Assembly (NCBI RefSeq): GCF_000427785.1
Contig: NZ_ATYR01000017.1
Coordinates: 1-64,000 of the forward strand
From: Massilia alkalitolerans DSM 17462
GTDB lineage: Bacteria; Pseudomonadota; Gammaproteobacteria; Burkholderiales; Burkholderiaceae_D
Direction of reading: 5' to 3'
DNA length: 64,000 bases
Shown: piece by piece, positions 17,313 through 26,308 of the stretch
How the letters are laid out: each line of letters starts with the position of its first letter
Position numbering within the stretch: position 1 is the stretch's first letter
The notes under the pieces: generated by a model
Seen by the model: only the letters and a program-made list of their open reading frames with translations
Told to the model about the DNA's origin: nothing
The model's database searches: none
Program-made: the position numbers and the translations under genes

Positions 17313-18203
17313 TCAGTCAGCCGTTCCCTGCAAAGCCTCGACCGCGGTGATCAGGCGACGTGCGTCAAACGGCGCATGCACCTTGATGTCGTTATCGAAG
17401 TAGCAGTAGACGTCGCGCGCCTTGGCCTTCGGCGGCGGCTTGTCGACGATGAGCCGTGCCCCCTCGGGCTGCCGCCCGCGGCGCCAGGCATGGATGCGCG
17501 CCGCCCAGGCCGCGATGGCCTCGTCTTCATAGCCGCTCGCGTACAGCTCCTTGTCGCCATGCAGCCGGATGTAGACGAAGTCCGCGGTGACGTCCTCGCA
17601 CAGCGGCCACCTGCCGGCGGTATCGGCCACCACCAGCGCCACGTTATAGCGGCGCAGCATGGCGATGAAGGCGGGATCCAGGAAGCTCTCGTGCCGGATC
17701 TCGACCGCATGGCGCATCGGGCGGTTTGGGCCGGATTCGAGCGCAACCCGGCCTTCCATGCGCGGCTGGTACTGCAGCGCCAGTTCGCGGGCGCTATCGG
17801 TATCCCGGGGCCGCAGCGACAGGAAGTGCTCGAAACGCTGCGGATCGAATTTCACGACGGGCGGGAATTGCCACAGGAAGGGGCCGAGCTTGTCGCGCAG
17901 CTCGAACACGCCCGAGGCCAGCACATTGGCCAGCGGACCTTCGATGTCCTTCAGCTTGAGCATGTGGGTGAGAAAACGGTTGCCCTTGACCGCGAACACG
18001 AAGCCGGGCGGGGTGGCCGCATGCCAGGCGGCATAGCTCTCGGGCCGCTGCAGCGAGTAGAACGAACCGTTGATCTCGATGCTGGGCAGCTGGCCGGCCG
18101 CGTATTCGAGTTCGCGGTGCTGGACCAGCCCTTTGGGGTAGAACACGCCGCGCCACGGCACGTAGCGCCAGCCGGAGATGCCGATGTAGACCGATCCATT
18201 CAT
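17313..18203 (-). CDS. DUF72 domain-containing protein
   Basis: A 296-residue protein that matches the DUF72 (YecE) family: N-terminal IGISGWRYVPWRGVFYPKG, then EINGSFYSLQRPESYAAW, FAVKGNRFLTH, FLWQFPPVVKFD, VEIRHESFLD, and VYIRLHGDKELYASGY near the end. The fold is a TIM barrel; the cellular role is unknown. It is divergent from a glutathione transferase gene (77-bp gap). Possibly co-transcribed with the downstream COG4315 gene. Confidence 0.93.
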   Translation of the reverse strand: MNGSVYIGISGWRYVPWRGVFYPKGLVQHRELEYAAGQLPSIEINGSFYSLQRPESYAAWHAATPPGFVFAVKGNRFLTHMLKLKDIEGPLANVLASGVFELRDKLGPFLWQFPPVVKFDPQRFEHFLSLRPRDTDSARELALQYQPRMEGRVALESGPNRPMRHAVEIRHESFLDPAFIAMLRRYNVALVVADTAGRWPLCEDVTADFVYIRLHGDKELYASGYEDEAIAAWAARIHAWRRGRQPEGARLIVDKPPPKAKARDVYCYFDNDIKVHAPFDARRLITAVEALQGTAD

Positions 18204-18280
18204 GGGCTCAAGCTTACTCTGCCTCGTCCGTTGGCAGGCGCATGCTAAGCTGGCGGCCTGTCGAACTCTGCGGAAAAGCC

Positions 18281-18949
18281 ATGATCGTCGTCCACCACCT
18301 GAACAATTCGCGCTCGCAGCGCATCCTCTGGCTGCTCGAGGAGCTCGGGCTCGACTACGACATCAAGAAATACCAGCGCGATCCGAAGACCATGCTGGCG
18401 CCGCCGGAGCTGAAAGCGGTGCATCCGCTCGGCAAGTCGCCAGTGATCACCGACGACGGACTGGTGGTGGCGGAGTCGGGGGCGATCGTGGAATACCTCA
18501 CCAGCCGCTACGGCAACGGACGCCTGGTGCCGGCGCCCGGCACCCCGGAGCGCCTGCGCTATACCTACTTCCTGCACTTCGCCGAGGGCTCGGCCATGCC
18601 GCCGCTCCTGATGAAGCTGGTGTTCGACAAGGTCGAGAACAGCCCGATGCCCTTTTTCGCGAAACCGATCGCGCGCTCGATCGCACGCAAGGTCAAGGAC
18701 AGCTTCATCATGCCGAACATCCGCAGCCAGCTCGACTTCCTGGAGGGTGAACTGGGCAAGTCGACCTGGTTCGCCGGCGAGGAGTTCAGCGCCGCCGACA
18801 TCCAGATGAGCTTCGCGCTGGAAGCGGCCGCCTCGCGCGGAGGGCTGGGCAGCCAGTATCCGAAGCTGGCCGCTTTCCTGGCGCGGATCCACGCGCGCCC
18901 GGCCTATGCGCGCGCGCTCGAGCGCGGTGGCAAGTACGACTATGCCTGA
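18281..18949 (+). CDS. Glutathione S-transferase family protein (second)
   Basis: A 222-residue protein: N-terminal thioredoxin fold MIVVHHLNNSRSQRILWLLE with a candidate catalytic Ser10/Arg11 turn, LGKSPVITDDGLVVAESGAI (cis-Pro and Glu-Ser of the glutathione site), and a C-terminal helical domain with FSAADIQMSFALEA. The pattern HHLNNSRSxRxLWLLEEL is that of the YfcF/GstB-like bacterial group. It is unrelated in detail to the other GST at 11660. The start at 18281 is the first Met with family similarity. Confidence 0.93.
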   Translation: MIVVHHLNNSRSQRILWLLEELGLDYDIKKYQRDPKTMLAPPELKAVHPLGKSPVITDDGLVVAESGAIVEYLTSRYGNGRLVPAPGTPERLRYTYFLHFAEGSAMPPLLMKLVFDKVENSPMPFFAKPIARSIARKVKDSFIMPNIRSQLDFLEGELGKSTWFAGEEFSAADIQMSFALEAAASRGGLGSQYPKLAAFLARIHARPAYARALERGGKYDYA

Positions 18950-19014
18950 CGGGCCGCCCGGTTTATCATGGCGGCGCTGCAAGCACTCTTGATCAACGCA
19001 CTGCCCGCACCACC

Positions 19015-19800
19015 ATGAGCAAACAGGGAAAGCTGCTCGCCATCGACGGCCTGAATATCGTGCGCCGCGTGTACGAAGCCAGCCCCGAACCGGACTCCGA
19101 CCTGAAGGCCAGCATCGCGCTGCGCCACGCGTTCTCGTCCTTCCGCAATGTGCTGGAAGCGCACGCGCCCACGCACGTGCTGGCGGCCTTCGACTACGGC
19201 GGCCCCAACTGGCGCCATGCCCTCTATCCGCGCTATCGCGAAGGACGCGCCGCCATGCCGGCGCCGCTGCGCGAGGCCCTGCCGGAATTCCACGAGCGCC
19301 TGCGCCAGGCCGGCCTGCAGGTGCTGGCCGTGCCCGAGGTCGAGGCCGACGACGTGATCGCCACCGGCGTCATGCGCTGGCTGGGGGAGGGGCGGGGCGA
19401 GGCCATCGTGGCGACCACCGACAAGGACCTGCACATCCTGATCGCGCACGGCGCGCTGGTGTGGGACCACTTCAAGAACGAATGGCATGACGACGCCTGG
19501 GTGCGCCAGCGCTTCGGCGTGGCGCCCGAATTGCTGCACGACCTGCTGGCCCTGATGGGCGACCCGACCGACGGCGTGCCGGGGGTGTCGAAGATCGGCA
19601 TGAAGACCGCGGCGCGCCTGCTCAACGCCTACGGCAGCCTGGACGCCGTGATGGCCGGCGCCGGCATCCTCAAGACCCCGCTGGGCGAAAGGCTGCGCGC
19701 CGAGCGTGAGATACTCGAGATGTCGCGCTGCCTGGTGTCGCTCAAGCTGGACGTGCGGCTGGGCGTCACCTGGAACATGCTGGCCTATGAATCCCATTGA
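19015..19800 (+). CDS. 5'-3' exonuclease / flap-endonuclease family protein (ExoIX-like)
   Basis: A 261-residue protein with the PIN-like and helix-hairpin-helix layout of the polymerase I 5'-nuclease family: AIDGLNIVRRVYEA (first Asp), AFDYGGPNWRHALYPRYREG, VEADDVIATGVM (acidic cluster), ATTDKDLHILI and the H3TH region LMGDPTDGVPGVSKIGMKTA. It is a free-standing short form as in E. coli Xni/YgdG (ExoIX, 251 residues) rather than the N-terminal domain of Pol I. Ends 12 bases before the receiver gene, with which it may be co-transcribed. Confidence 0.92.
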   Translation: MSKQGKLLAIDGLNIVRRVYEASPEPDSDLKASIALRHAFSSFRNVLEAHAPTHVLAAFDYGGPNWRHALYPRYREGRAAMPAPLREALPEFHERLRQAGLQVLAVPEVEADDVIATGVMRWLGEGRGEAIVATTDKDLHILIAHGALVWDHFKNEWHDDAWVRQRFGVAPELLHDLLALMGDPTDGVPGVSKIGMKTAARLLNAYGSLDAVMAGAGILKTPLGERLRAEREILEMSRCLVSLKLDVRLGVTWNMLAYESH

Positions 19801-19812
19801 AGGAAAGCGCCG

Positions 19813-20211
19813 ATGCTGAAGGCATTGATCGTGGACGGCAGCGCCATCGCGCGCGGCCTGCTCAACACCGTACTGACCGATGGCGGCTACGACGTCGTCG
19901 CGCAAACGCATACCGGCACGCTCGGCTATGGCCTGGCGATGAAGCATCGCCCCCAGATCGTCTGCATCGCGCGCGAACAGGTCGAGGATGGCAGCCGCAT
20001 CGTCGAGGAACTGCGCGTCCAGCTGCCGAAGGCGATGATCTTCATGGTGTCGGGCACGCTCGACGCCGCCGCCATCCAGGACGCGCTCGGGCGCGGCGTG
20101 CACGGCTTCATCGTCAAGCCCTTCAAGGCCGACGCCGTGCTCAAGACGATTCGCAATACCGTGATCGCGGTCGTCCGCAAGCAGCAGGCCGCCTCGGGTA
20201 GCGCGGACTGA
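19813..20211 (+). CDS. Single-domain receiver protein lacking the phospho-acceptor Asp
   Basis: A 132-residue CheY-like protein: beta-1 LKALIVDGSA (Asp8), beta-3 RPQIVCIAREQVEDG, beta-4 MIFMVSGTLD (Ser80-Gly-Thr), beta-5 HGFIVKPF (Lys102). At the end of beta-3, where a functional receiver has Asp, alignment puts Ala53 (CIA in place of LLD), and only one of the two N-terminal acidic residues is present. It therefore cannot be phosphorylated in the usual way and is a pseudo-receiver. It lies between the ExoIX-like gene and a convergent HTH-GAF gene, near a GAF-EAL phosphodiesterase. Role unknown. Confidence 0.85.
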   Translation: MLKALIVDGSAIARGLLNTVLTDGGYDVVAQTHTGTLGYGLAMKHRPQIVCIAREQVEDGSRIVEELRVQLPKAMIFMVSGTLDAAAIQDALGRGVHGFIVKPFKADAVLKTIRNTVIAVVRKQQAASGSAD

Positions 20212-20219
20212 CAAGGCGC

Positions 20220-20924
20220 TCAGCCGCGCCGCTTGATCTCGTCCGAAGCAATCGCCGCCAGCTCGCGCAGGGCGCGCAGCTCGCGTTCGCGCAGCCGGCG
20301 CGGCTCGCGGTCCAGCACGCACAGGGTGCCGAAGCGGCGGCCCTGCGCATCTTCTAGCGGCACCCCGGCATAGAAGCGCACGTGCGGCGCGCGCGTCACC
20401 AGCGGATTGGCGGCGAAGCGCGCATCGAGGGCGGCGTCGCCCACCACGAATGCCTCGCCGCTGGCCAGCGCGTGCTTGCAGAATGCCCATTCACGCGGCG
20501 TTTCCTGCAGGTCGAGGCCGACCCGGGCCTTGAACCATTGGCGCTCCCCGGCCAGCACCGTCACCAGCGCGATCGGGCAATCCGTCACCTGTGCGGCCAG
20601 CCGCGCCAGGCGGTCGAAGACATCTTCGGGCGGCGTATCGAGCAGGGCATGGCCGGCCGGCGCGCCGGCCTCCCGCAGCGCGGGCGCCGCCGGGGCAGGC
20701 AGGGACGCCGTGCCCGGGCCCACCGGCGCACCCGGCGCCATACCGGTGGCGCCCTGTCGCGCCTGCAGCTGGCGCACCGCGCTCAGGCGCACGCGCCGGT
20801 GCCCGCCGGGCGTCTTCCATGCCGGCAGTGCGCCGCTTTCCATCCAGAGCTGGGCGGTGCTGACGGCAACGCCCAGCATGTGGGCCGCTTCCCGCGTCGT
20901 CAGGATTGGATCGTCCTCGCTCAT
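20220..20924 (-). CDS. Excisionase/MerR-type HTH protein fused to a GAF domain
   Basis: A 234-residue protein. Residues 1-55 form a helix-turn-helix of the excisionase/MerR type (LTTREAAHMLGVAVSTAQLW and PAWKTPGGHRRVRLS). A Pro/Ala-rich linker follows, then a GAF domain from about residue 95 (FDRLARLAAQVTDCPIALVT to FGTLCVLDREPRRL). The fusion suggests a DNA-binding regulator that senses a small ligand or state through GAF. The neighbouring divergent gene encodes a protein with a clearly related GAF domain, and a palindrome lies between the two promoters. I start at MSEDDPIL; 24 upstream in-frame residues lack similarity. Confidence 0.82.
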   Translation of the reverse strand: MSEDDPILTTREAAHMLGVAVSTAQLWMESGALPAWKTPGGHRRVRLSAVRQLQARQGATGMAPGAPVGPGTASLPAPAAPALREAGAPAGHALLDTPPEDVFDRLARLAAQVTDCPIALVTVLAGERQWFKARVGLDLQETPREWAFCKHALASGEAFVVGDAALDARFAANPLVTRAPHVRFYAGVPLEDAQGRRFGTLCVLDREPRRLRERELRALRELAAIASDEIKRRG

Positions 20925-21022
20925 CTTCTTGGTAATTTGTAGTCGATGCACGCATTCTAACCGAAACCCGACAATATTTGACGAAAATGCGCGCACGATT
21001 GGAATTACTGTTGACCGTAAGC

Positions 21023-21051
21023 ATTATATAACGCCAGAATAGCGTTATAAT
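21023..21051. promoter_or_regulatory. Divergent promoter region with palindromic operator-like site
   Basis: TATAACGC (21027-21034) and GCGTTATA (21042-21049) are perfect arms with a 7-base spacer. A TATAAT hexamer occurs at each side: 21046-21051 on the plus strand (towards the GAF-EAL gene) and 21023-21028 on the minus strand (towards the HTH-GAF gene). No strong -35 hexamer is paired with either. A regulator bound here would cover both -10 boxes. Confidence 0.5.
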
Positions 21052-21108
21052 CGTCAGTTCCGATAAATACGTGCGCCTTTCCTGGGTGTGCGACTGCCAA
21101 GGCCGCCC

Positions 21109-22869
21109 ATGAATTCACTGTATGACCCGTCGCTCGAGGAAGCGAGCCGATTGGAAGCCCTGCGCCAGCTGGAGCTGCTCGACACCGCCCCCAGCGAAGC
21201 TTTCGACCGCATCACGCGCATGGCCGCGCAGCTGTTCCAGCTGCCGATCGCGGCGGTGTCGCTGACCGATTGCGACCGCCAGTGGTTCAAGTCGAAGGTG
21301 GGTGTCGCGCATGATGCGATCCCGCGCATCAAGGCGCCCTGCGCCGCGGTGGCGGACAGCGGCCGGATGCTGGAAGTGCCGGACCTGTTGGAAAGCGAGT
21401 GCTTCCGCGACAGCCCCCTCGCCGACAGCGGGATCCGCTTCTACCTCGGCGCGCCGCTGGTGACGAAAACCGGGCACTGCCTGGGCGCGATGTGCGTGCT
21501 CGGCACCGAGCCGCGCAGCGTGAGCGACGCGGACCGCGCCACGCTGGCCGACCTGGCGGCCATGGTCATGGCGCAGATCGAGCTGCAGCACGCGCTGGGA
21601 CGGATCGATCCGGTCAGCGGCCTGCCCAACCGCAGCCAGTTCGTCAGCGACGTGCGCGACTTGGGCCTGGTCACGCCCGAGGGGGCGCCCCAGCTGGCGG
21701 CCCTGGTCAGCCTGGCCACGCCGGAAGAGCTGAGCGACGCCATGCGGGTGATGGGCGGCACCTGGCTCGACGACATCGTGCGCGATGCCGTGCCGGCCCT
21801 GCGCAGGCTGGCCGGCGGCGGCAAGGTCTACCACGTCGCGCCGACCCAGTTCGCCTTCCTGGCGCCGCTCGGCCTGTCCCTGGCGCGCTTCAGCGGCACC
21901 CTGATGGCCTGGCTGGACGAACGCAAGCCGATGGGGCAGTGCGGCTTCCTGACCACGGCCACGGTCGGCCTGGTCCGCTTCGCAGTGGGCCAGGACGCGC
22001 CGCTCGACGTGCTGCGCAACTTGCACAGCGCCGCCCACGATGCGCGCGACGCCGAATCCGGCCTGCGCGTGTATTCGCCCGAGCAGGATGCCGCCTACCG
22101 CCACCGCTTCTGGCTGATCAGCGAATTCGGACGCGCGCTGGCGCAGGCGAGCGAGCTGCATCTCGTGTTCCAGCCCAAGGTCTCCCTGCACCACGGCAGC
22201 TGCCTCGGCGTGGAAGCCCTGCTGCGCTGGACCCATCCCGACGCCGGCCCGATCCCGCCGGGCGAATTCATGCCGATCGTCGAAACCACCGCGCTGGCGC
22301 GCGCCACCACCGAATGGGTGCTGGAGGCGGCGCTGCGCCAGCTGGCGGCCTGGCGCGCCGACGGCGTGTCGCTGCAGGTCGCCGTCAACGTCTCCGCGGT
22401 GAACCTCGAGGAGCCGGACTTCAGCGACCGCGTGCTGGAAGGGCTGGCGCGGCACGGCCTGCCGGCCGCCTGCCTGGCGCTGGAAATGACGGAAAGCGCG
22501 CTGATGCGCAAGCCGAAGATCGCGCATGACACGATGGCGCGGCTGGCCGAGGGCGGCGTGAAGATCGCCATCGACGACTTCGGCACCGGCTACAGCAGCC
22601 TGTCCTACCTGCAGGACATGCCGGCGGACGTGGTCAAGATCGACCAGTCTTTCGTACGCGGCATGGAAAAGGACGAGCGCACGCTAGCCCTGGTGACGAC
22701 CATGATCAAGCTGTCGCACGACCTCGGCCACCGGGTGGTGGCGGAAGGCGTGGAGACGGAGGAGGTGGCGCAGCTGCTGCGCGCGGCGGGCTGCGACGAA
22801 GCGCAGGGGTATTACTATGGAAGGCCGATGGCGCCGGCGGCGCTGGCCGATTGGCTCGCTGCAAGGTAG
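21109..22869 (+). CDS. GAF-(degenerate GGDEF)-EAL cyclic-di-GMP phosphodiesterase
   Basis: A 586-residue cytoplasmic protein. Residues 1-160 form a GAF domain (DRITRMAAQLFQLPIAAVSL, WFKSKVGV, LGAMCVLGTEPRSV). The middle begins DPVSGLPNRSQFVSDV like a GGDEF domain but has no GGDEF signature, so it should not make cyclic-di-GMP. The C-terminal EAL domain is complete: Glu369-Ala-Leu, NVSAVN, EMTESALM, Asp489-Asp490-Phe-Gly, KIDQSFV and EGVETEE, so phosphodiesterase activity is expected. The GAF resembles that of the divergent HTH protein. Its stop codon TAG is part of a family B repeat. An in-frame ATG 21 bases upstream is an alternative start. Confidence 0.93.
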   Translation: MNSLYDPSLEEASRLEALRQLELLDTAPSEAFDRITRMAAQLFQLPIAAVSLTDCDRQWFKSKVGVAHDAIPRIKAPCAAVADSGRMLEVPDLLESECFRDSPLADSGIRFYLGAPLVTKTGHCLGAMCVLGTEPRSVSDADRATLADLAAMVMAQIELQHALGRIDPVSGLPNRSQFVSDVRDLGLVTPEGAPQLAALVSLATPEELSDAMRVMGGTWLDDIVRDAVPALRRLAGGGKVYHVAPTQFAFLAPLGLSLARFSGTLMAWLDERKPMGQCGFLTTATVGLVRFAVGQDAPLDVLRNLHSAAHDARDAESGLRVYSPEQDAAYRHRFWLISEFGRALAQASELHLVFQPKVSLHHGSCLGVEALLRWTHPDAGPIPPGEFMPIVETTALARATTEWVLEAALRQLAAWRADGVSLQVAVNVSAVNLEEPDFSDRVLEGLARHGLPAACLALEMTESALMRKPKIAHDTMARLAEGGVKIAIDDFGTGYSSLSYLQDMPADVVKIDQSFVRGMEKDERTLALVTTMIKLSHDLGHRVVAEGVETEEVAQLLRAAGCDEAQGYYYGRPMAPAALADWLAAR

Positions 22870-22975
22870 GGTGGACGGCTATGCCGTCCGCGCGTTCAAA
22901 TTCAACATGAACTGATACGACGCGGTTGTTCACGCGGCGCTTGAACGCGCGGACGGCGAAGCCGTCCACCCTACG
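22866..22975. repeat. Repeat family B, full inverted pair
   Basis: GTAGGGTGGACGGC on the left and GCCGTCCACCCTAC on the right, each part of its own hairpin (GGACGGC/GCCGTCC), with GCGCGTTCAA and TTGAACGCGC inside. About 33 bp per arm. The TAG at 22867-22869 is the stop of the GAF-EAL gene; the other end stops 5 bases before the convergent mnmA stop. Confidence 0.85.
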
Positions 22976-22979
22976 AAAA

Positions 22980-24083
22980 TCAAGCAGCGTTGCTGTCGAT
23001 AATCCCACCACCCAGGCACACATCGCCGTCATACAGCACGGCCGACTGTCCCGGCGTGACCGCCCACTGCGCTTCTTCGAAATCGAGCGCGAAACGGTCC
23101 ATGCCGTCGGCATGCACGGTGCAGGCCACGTCGGCCTGGCGGTAGCGGGTCTTGGCCGACAAAGCTTTTCCACTAGCAGGCGCTTCGCCCGCGGTCCAGC
23201 TGGCCTGGCCGGCTTCCAGGTGCGGCGACAGCAGCCACGGATGGTCGTGCCCCTGCACGATGTACAGCGTGTTGCTGGCCACGTCCTTGCGCGCCACGAA
23301 CCACGGCTCGCTGGTGCCGTCCGCGTTCTTGCGCGACTTCAGGCCGCCGATGCCGATGCCCTTGCGCTGGCCCAGGGTGTAGAAGGACAGGCCGATGTGC
23401 TCGCCAACGGTCTCGCCGGTGTCGAGCTTCATCGGGCCCGGCTTGTGCGACAGGTAGCGGTTCAGGAACTCGCGGAACGGGCGCTCGCCGATGAAGCAGA
23501 TGCCGGTCGAGTCCTTCTTCTGCGCGTTCGGCAGGCCCAGGCGTTCGGCGATCTTGCGCACTTCGGTCTTCGGGATTTCTCCCAGCGGGAACAGCGACTT
23601 CGACAGCTGGCCCTGGTTCAGGCGGTGCAGGAAGTAGCTTTGATCCTTGGTGTGATCGAAGGCTTTCAGAAGCTCGAAGCGGCCGTCGTTCTCGCGCACG
23701 CGCGCGTAGTGGCCGGTCGCGATCAGGTCGGCGCCCAGCTTCATCGCATGGTCGAGGAAGGCCTTGAACTTGATTTCGGCGTTGCACAGCACGTCCGGGT
23801 TCGGGGTGCGGCCGGCCTGGTACTCGCGCAGGAACTCCGCGAACACGCGGTCCTTGTATTCGGCGGCGAAGTTGACGGCCTCGATGTCCACGCCGACCAC
23901 GTCGGCCACGCTGGCTGCGTCGATCCAGTCCTGGCGCGTCGAGCAGTATTCCGAATCGTCGTCGTCTTCCCAGTTCTTCATGAACAGGCCGATGACTTCG
24001 TAGCCCTGTTCCTTCAGCATCCACGCCGCGACCGAGGAGTCGACGCCGCCCGACATCCCGATCACGACTTTTTTCTTGCTCAT
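22980..24083 (-). CDS. mnmA: tRNA-specific 2-thiouridylase
   Basis: A 367-residue enzyme that puts sulfur on U34 of Lys, Glu and Gln tRNAs. The PP-loop SGGVDSS (residues 11-17) binds ATP for adenylation; the two catalytic cysteines are Cys100 ([12 protein letters not shown]) and Cys196 (STGICFIGE). Length fits the E. coli protein (368). A NudJ-like Nudix gene precedes it by 18 bases on the same strand, the same neighbour pair as in E. coli. It converges on the GAF-EAL gene through a family B repeat. Confidence 0.97.
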   Translation of the reverse strand: MSKKKVVIGMSGGVDSSVAAWMLKEQGYEVIGLFMKNWEDDDDSEYCSTRQDWIDAASVADVVGVDIEAVNFAAEYKDRVFAEFLREYQAGRTPNPDVLCNAEIKFKAFLDHAMKLGADLIATGHYARVRENDGRFELLKAFDHTKDQSYFLHRLNQGQLSKSLFPLGEIPKTEVRKIAERLGLPNAQKKDSTGICFIGERPFREFLNRYLSHKPGPMKLDTGETVGEHIGLSFYTLGQRKGIGIGGLKSRKNADGTSEPWFVARKDVASNTLYIVQGHDHPWLLSPHLEAGQASWTAGEAPASGKALSAKTRYRQADVACTVHADGMDRFALDFEEAQWAVTPGQSAVLYDGDVCLGGGIIDSNAA

Positions 24084-24101
24084 TTCTGTTTCCGTATTCT
24101 T

Positions 24102-24584
24102 TTAAATACCACCCTCGAATACCGAGGGGTGGGTGTACAGCAGGTGCAGCGGGGTGCGATGGCCAGCCAGGTAGTCGTCCACGCACTGCAGCACGATCGG
24201 GCTGCGGTGGCGGTCGGCGGTGGCGGCGATCTCGTCGCGCGTCATCCACATGGTGCGCAGGATGCCTTCGTCGAGCGGCTGGTCCAGCTCGCGGCCGGCA
24301 TGGCCGCAGAAGGTGAAGCGCAGGTAAGTGACGTCGGCGCCGCGCGACTTCGAATGGTAGCGCGACATGTACATGCCCACCAGCGCGGTCGGGATGAATT
24401 CGTGCGCGGTTTCCTCCAGCGCCTCGCGCACCACCGCCTGCTCGAGCGATTCGTGCGGGTCGAGGTGTCCGGCCGGCTGGTTCAGCTTCACGCCCTCGCT
24501 CGTCTCTTCCTCGATCAGCAGGAAGCGTCCATCGCGCTCGATGATCGCGGCGACGGTCACGGATGGTTTGAAGATATCGGTCAT
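24102..24584 (-). CDS. NUDIX hydrolase (NudJ-like)
   Basis: A 160-residue protein with the Nudix box GHLDPHESLEQAVVREALEE followed by T, matching Gx5Ex7REUxEExGU apart from the final Gly, where Ala-His is found (EETAHEF). NudJ of E. coli (thiamin pyrophosphate/HMP-PP phosphatase) is encoded directly before mnmA, as here, so this is probably its orthologue; the residues AxxERDGRFLLIEEE and LNQPAGHL also fit. It acts on nucleoside or thiamin pyrophosphates in the cytoplasm. Likely first gene of a nudJ-mnmA transcript. Confidence 0.9.
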   Translation of the reverse strand: MTDIFKPSVTVAAIIERDGRFLLIEEETSEGVKLNQPAGHLDPHESLEQAVVREALEETAHEFIPTALVGMYMSRYHSKSRGADVTYLRFTFCGHAGRELDQPLDEGILRTMWMTRDEIAATADRHRSPIVLQCVDDYLAGHRTPLHLLYTHPSVFEGGI

Positions 24585-24741
24585 GCGCGTCCTTGAAAAT
24601 GAGCCGATATTTTACCTTGACAGGAGGCATCTCTGCTCATCCACCACCGCTACGGTGCGCTTGCCTGTCGTTAAATGGCCTTGATCCATTGCAAACAAAT
24701 GCTTCCTGACGCCCGTTACAGTGATGGGTTTTCGTGGCAAT

Positions 24742-24763
24742 CAAATATTACTTTTAGTATTTG
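24742..24763. promoter_or_regulatory. Dyad in the pnt leader
   Basis: CAAATATTACTTTTAGTATTTG (read in two halves: CAAATATTACT and AGTATTTG) is an imperfect AT-rich dyad about 70-90 bases upstream of pntAA, in a 246-bp gap with otherwise no gene. It may be an operator or a UP-like promoter element; evidence is only the symmetry and the local low GC. Confidence 0.3.
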
Positions 24764-24830
24764 TTTTTGAGCAATTAGCGTAATTACATGATAGATTGGG
24801 GACCGATGTGTCCACTGAACGGAGGGATTC

Positions 24831-25943
24831 ATGAGAATTGGCATACCGGTCGAGACCAGGCCGGGCGAGACCCGCGTTGCTGCAACTCCCGAAACCGTCA
24901 AGAAGCTGGCCGCGAAGCACCAGATGCTGGTGGAGAGCGGCGCCGGGGTGCGCGCTTCCTACCCCGATGCGGCGTACGAGGCGGCCGGCGCCACCATCGT
25001 CGACGCGGCCACCGCCTTCGGCGCGGACATGGTGCTCAAGGTCCGCAGCCCGGACGGCACCGAGCGCGCCCGGATGCGCCCGGGCAGCGTCCTGGTCGGC
25101 ATGCTCAATCCCTTCGATGCCGAGAACCTGGCGGCGCTCGCCGGCGCCGGCCTGACCGCCTTTGCCCTCGAGGCCGCGCCGCGCATCACGCGCGCCCAGT
25201 CGATGGACGTGCTTTCCTCGCAGGCCAACATCGCCGGCTACAAGGCCGTGATGCTGGCCGCGAACACCTACCAGCGTTTCATGCCGATGCTGATGACGGC
25301 GGCCGGCACGGTCAAGGCCGCGCGCGTGCTGATCATGGGCGTGGGCGTGGCCGGCCTGCAGGCGATCGCCACCGCCAAGCGCCTGGGCGCCGTGATCGAA
25401 GCCTCGGACGTGCGCCCGCCGGTGAAGGAGCAGGTCGAGTCGCTCGGCGCCAAGTTCATCGACGTGCCTTACGAAACCGAAGAGGAACGCGAGATCGCGC
25501 AAGGCGTGGGCGGCTATGCGCGCCCGATGCCGGCCAGCTGGATGCAGCGCCAGGCGGCGCTGGTGCACGAGCGCGCCAAACTGGCCGACATCATCATCAC
25601 CACCGCCCTGATCCCGGGCCGCAAGGCGCCGACCCTGATCGGCGAAGAGACCGTGCAGGCCATGAAACCGGGCTCGGTGATCGTCGACATGGCGGTCGAG
25701 CAGGGCGGCAACTGCCCGCTCACGGAGCTGGGCCGCACGGTGGTGAAGCACGGGGTCTACATCATCGGCGAGCCGAACCTGGCGTCGATGGTGGCGGCCG
25801 ATGCTTCCGCCTTGTATGCCCGCAATGTGCTGGACTTCCTCAAGCTCGTCATCGACAAGGAAGACCGGTTCGTGATCGACCGCGAGGACGAGATCGTGCG
25901 CGCCACGCTGGTGTGCGCGGACGGCGCGGTATTGCGTACCTAA
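24831..25943 (+). CDS. pntAA: NAD(P) transhydrogenase subunit alpha, NAD-binding part
   Basis: A 370-residue protein with the alanine dehydrogenase/PNT fold: [20 protein letters not shown] at the N-terminus, [15 protein letters not shown], and the Rossmann glycine motif [20 protein letters not shown] followed by SDVRP. It is domain I of the proton-pumping transhydrogenase, which transfers hydride between NADH and NADP+ and is driven by the proton gradient. The alpha subunit is split in two genes here (pntAA and pntAB), as in Rhodospirillum and many betaproteobacteria, unlike the fused E. coli PntA. A GGAGG ribosome site precedes the start. Confidence 0.96.
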   Translation: MRIGIPVETRPGETRVAATPETVKKLAAKHQMLVESGAGVRASYPDAAYEAAGATIVDAATAFGADMVLKVRSPDGTERARMRPGSVLVGMLNPFDAENLAALAGAGLTAFALEAAPRITRAQSMDVLSSQANIAGYKAVMLAANTYQRFMPMLMTAAGTVKAARVLIMGVGVAGLQAIATAKRLGAVIEASDVRPPVKEQVESLGAKFIDVPYETEEEREIAQGVGGYARPMPASWMQRQAALVHERAKLADIIITTALIPGRKAPTLIGEETVQAMKPGSVIVDMAVEQGGNCPLTELGRTVVKHGVYIIGEPNLASMVAADASALYARNVLDFLKLVIDKEDRFVIDREDEIVRATLVCADGAVLRT

Positions 25944-25966
25944 GAACAGGACACGAGGAGCGAAGC

Positions 25967-26308
25967 ATGGAAATCAGCCACACCGTCATCAACCTGATCA
26001 TCTTCGTGCTGGCCATCTACGTCGGCTACCACGTGGTCTGGAACGTCACCCCCGCGCTGCACACGCCCCTGATGGCGGTGACCAACGCGATCTCGGCCAT
26101 CATCATCGTCGGCGCCATGCTGGCCGCCGGCCTCACCGAAGGCCTGGCAGGGCAGGTGGCCGGCACCGTCGCGGTGGCGCTGGCCGCGGTCAACGTCTTC
26201 GGCGGCTTCATGGTCACGCGCCGCATGCTCGAGATGTTCAAGAAAAAGGAACCGAAGGCCAAGCCGGCTGCGGGCGCCCAGTCTTCCACCGCGGGAGAAC
26301 AGGCATGA
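25967..26308 (+). CDS. pntAB: NAD(P) transhydrogenase subunit alpha, membrane part
   Basis: A 113-residue protein with three membrane segments ([19 protein letters not shown]; an Ile/Ala-rich one; [16 protein letters not shown]) and a Lys/Pro-rich tail. It supplies the domain II helices that in E. coli are the C-terminal end of PntA. It begins 23 bases after pntAA with a GAGGAG ribosome site and overlaps the pntB start by four bases (ATGA), so the three genes are one operon. Confidence 0.96.
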   Translation: MEISHTVINLIIFVLAIYVGYHVVWNVTPALHTPLMAVTNAISAIIIVGAMLAAGLTEGLAGQVAGTVAVALAAVNVFGGFMVTRRMLEMFKKKEPKAKPAAGAQSSTAGEQA

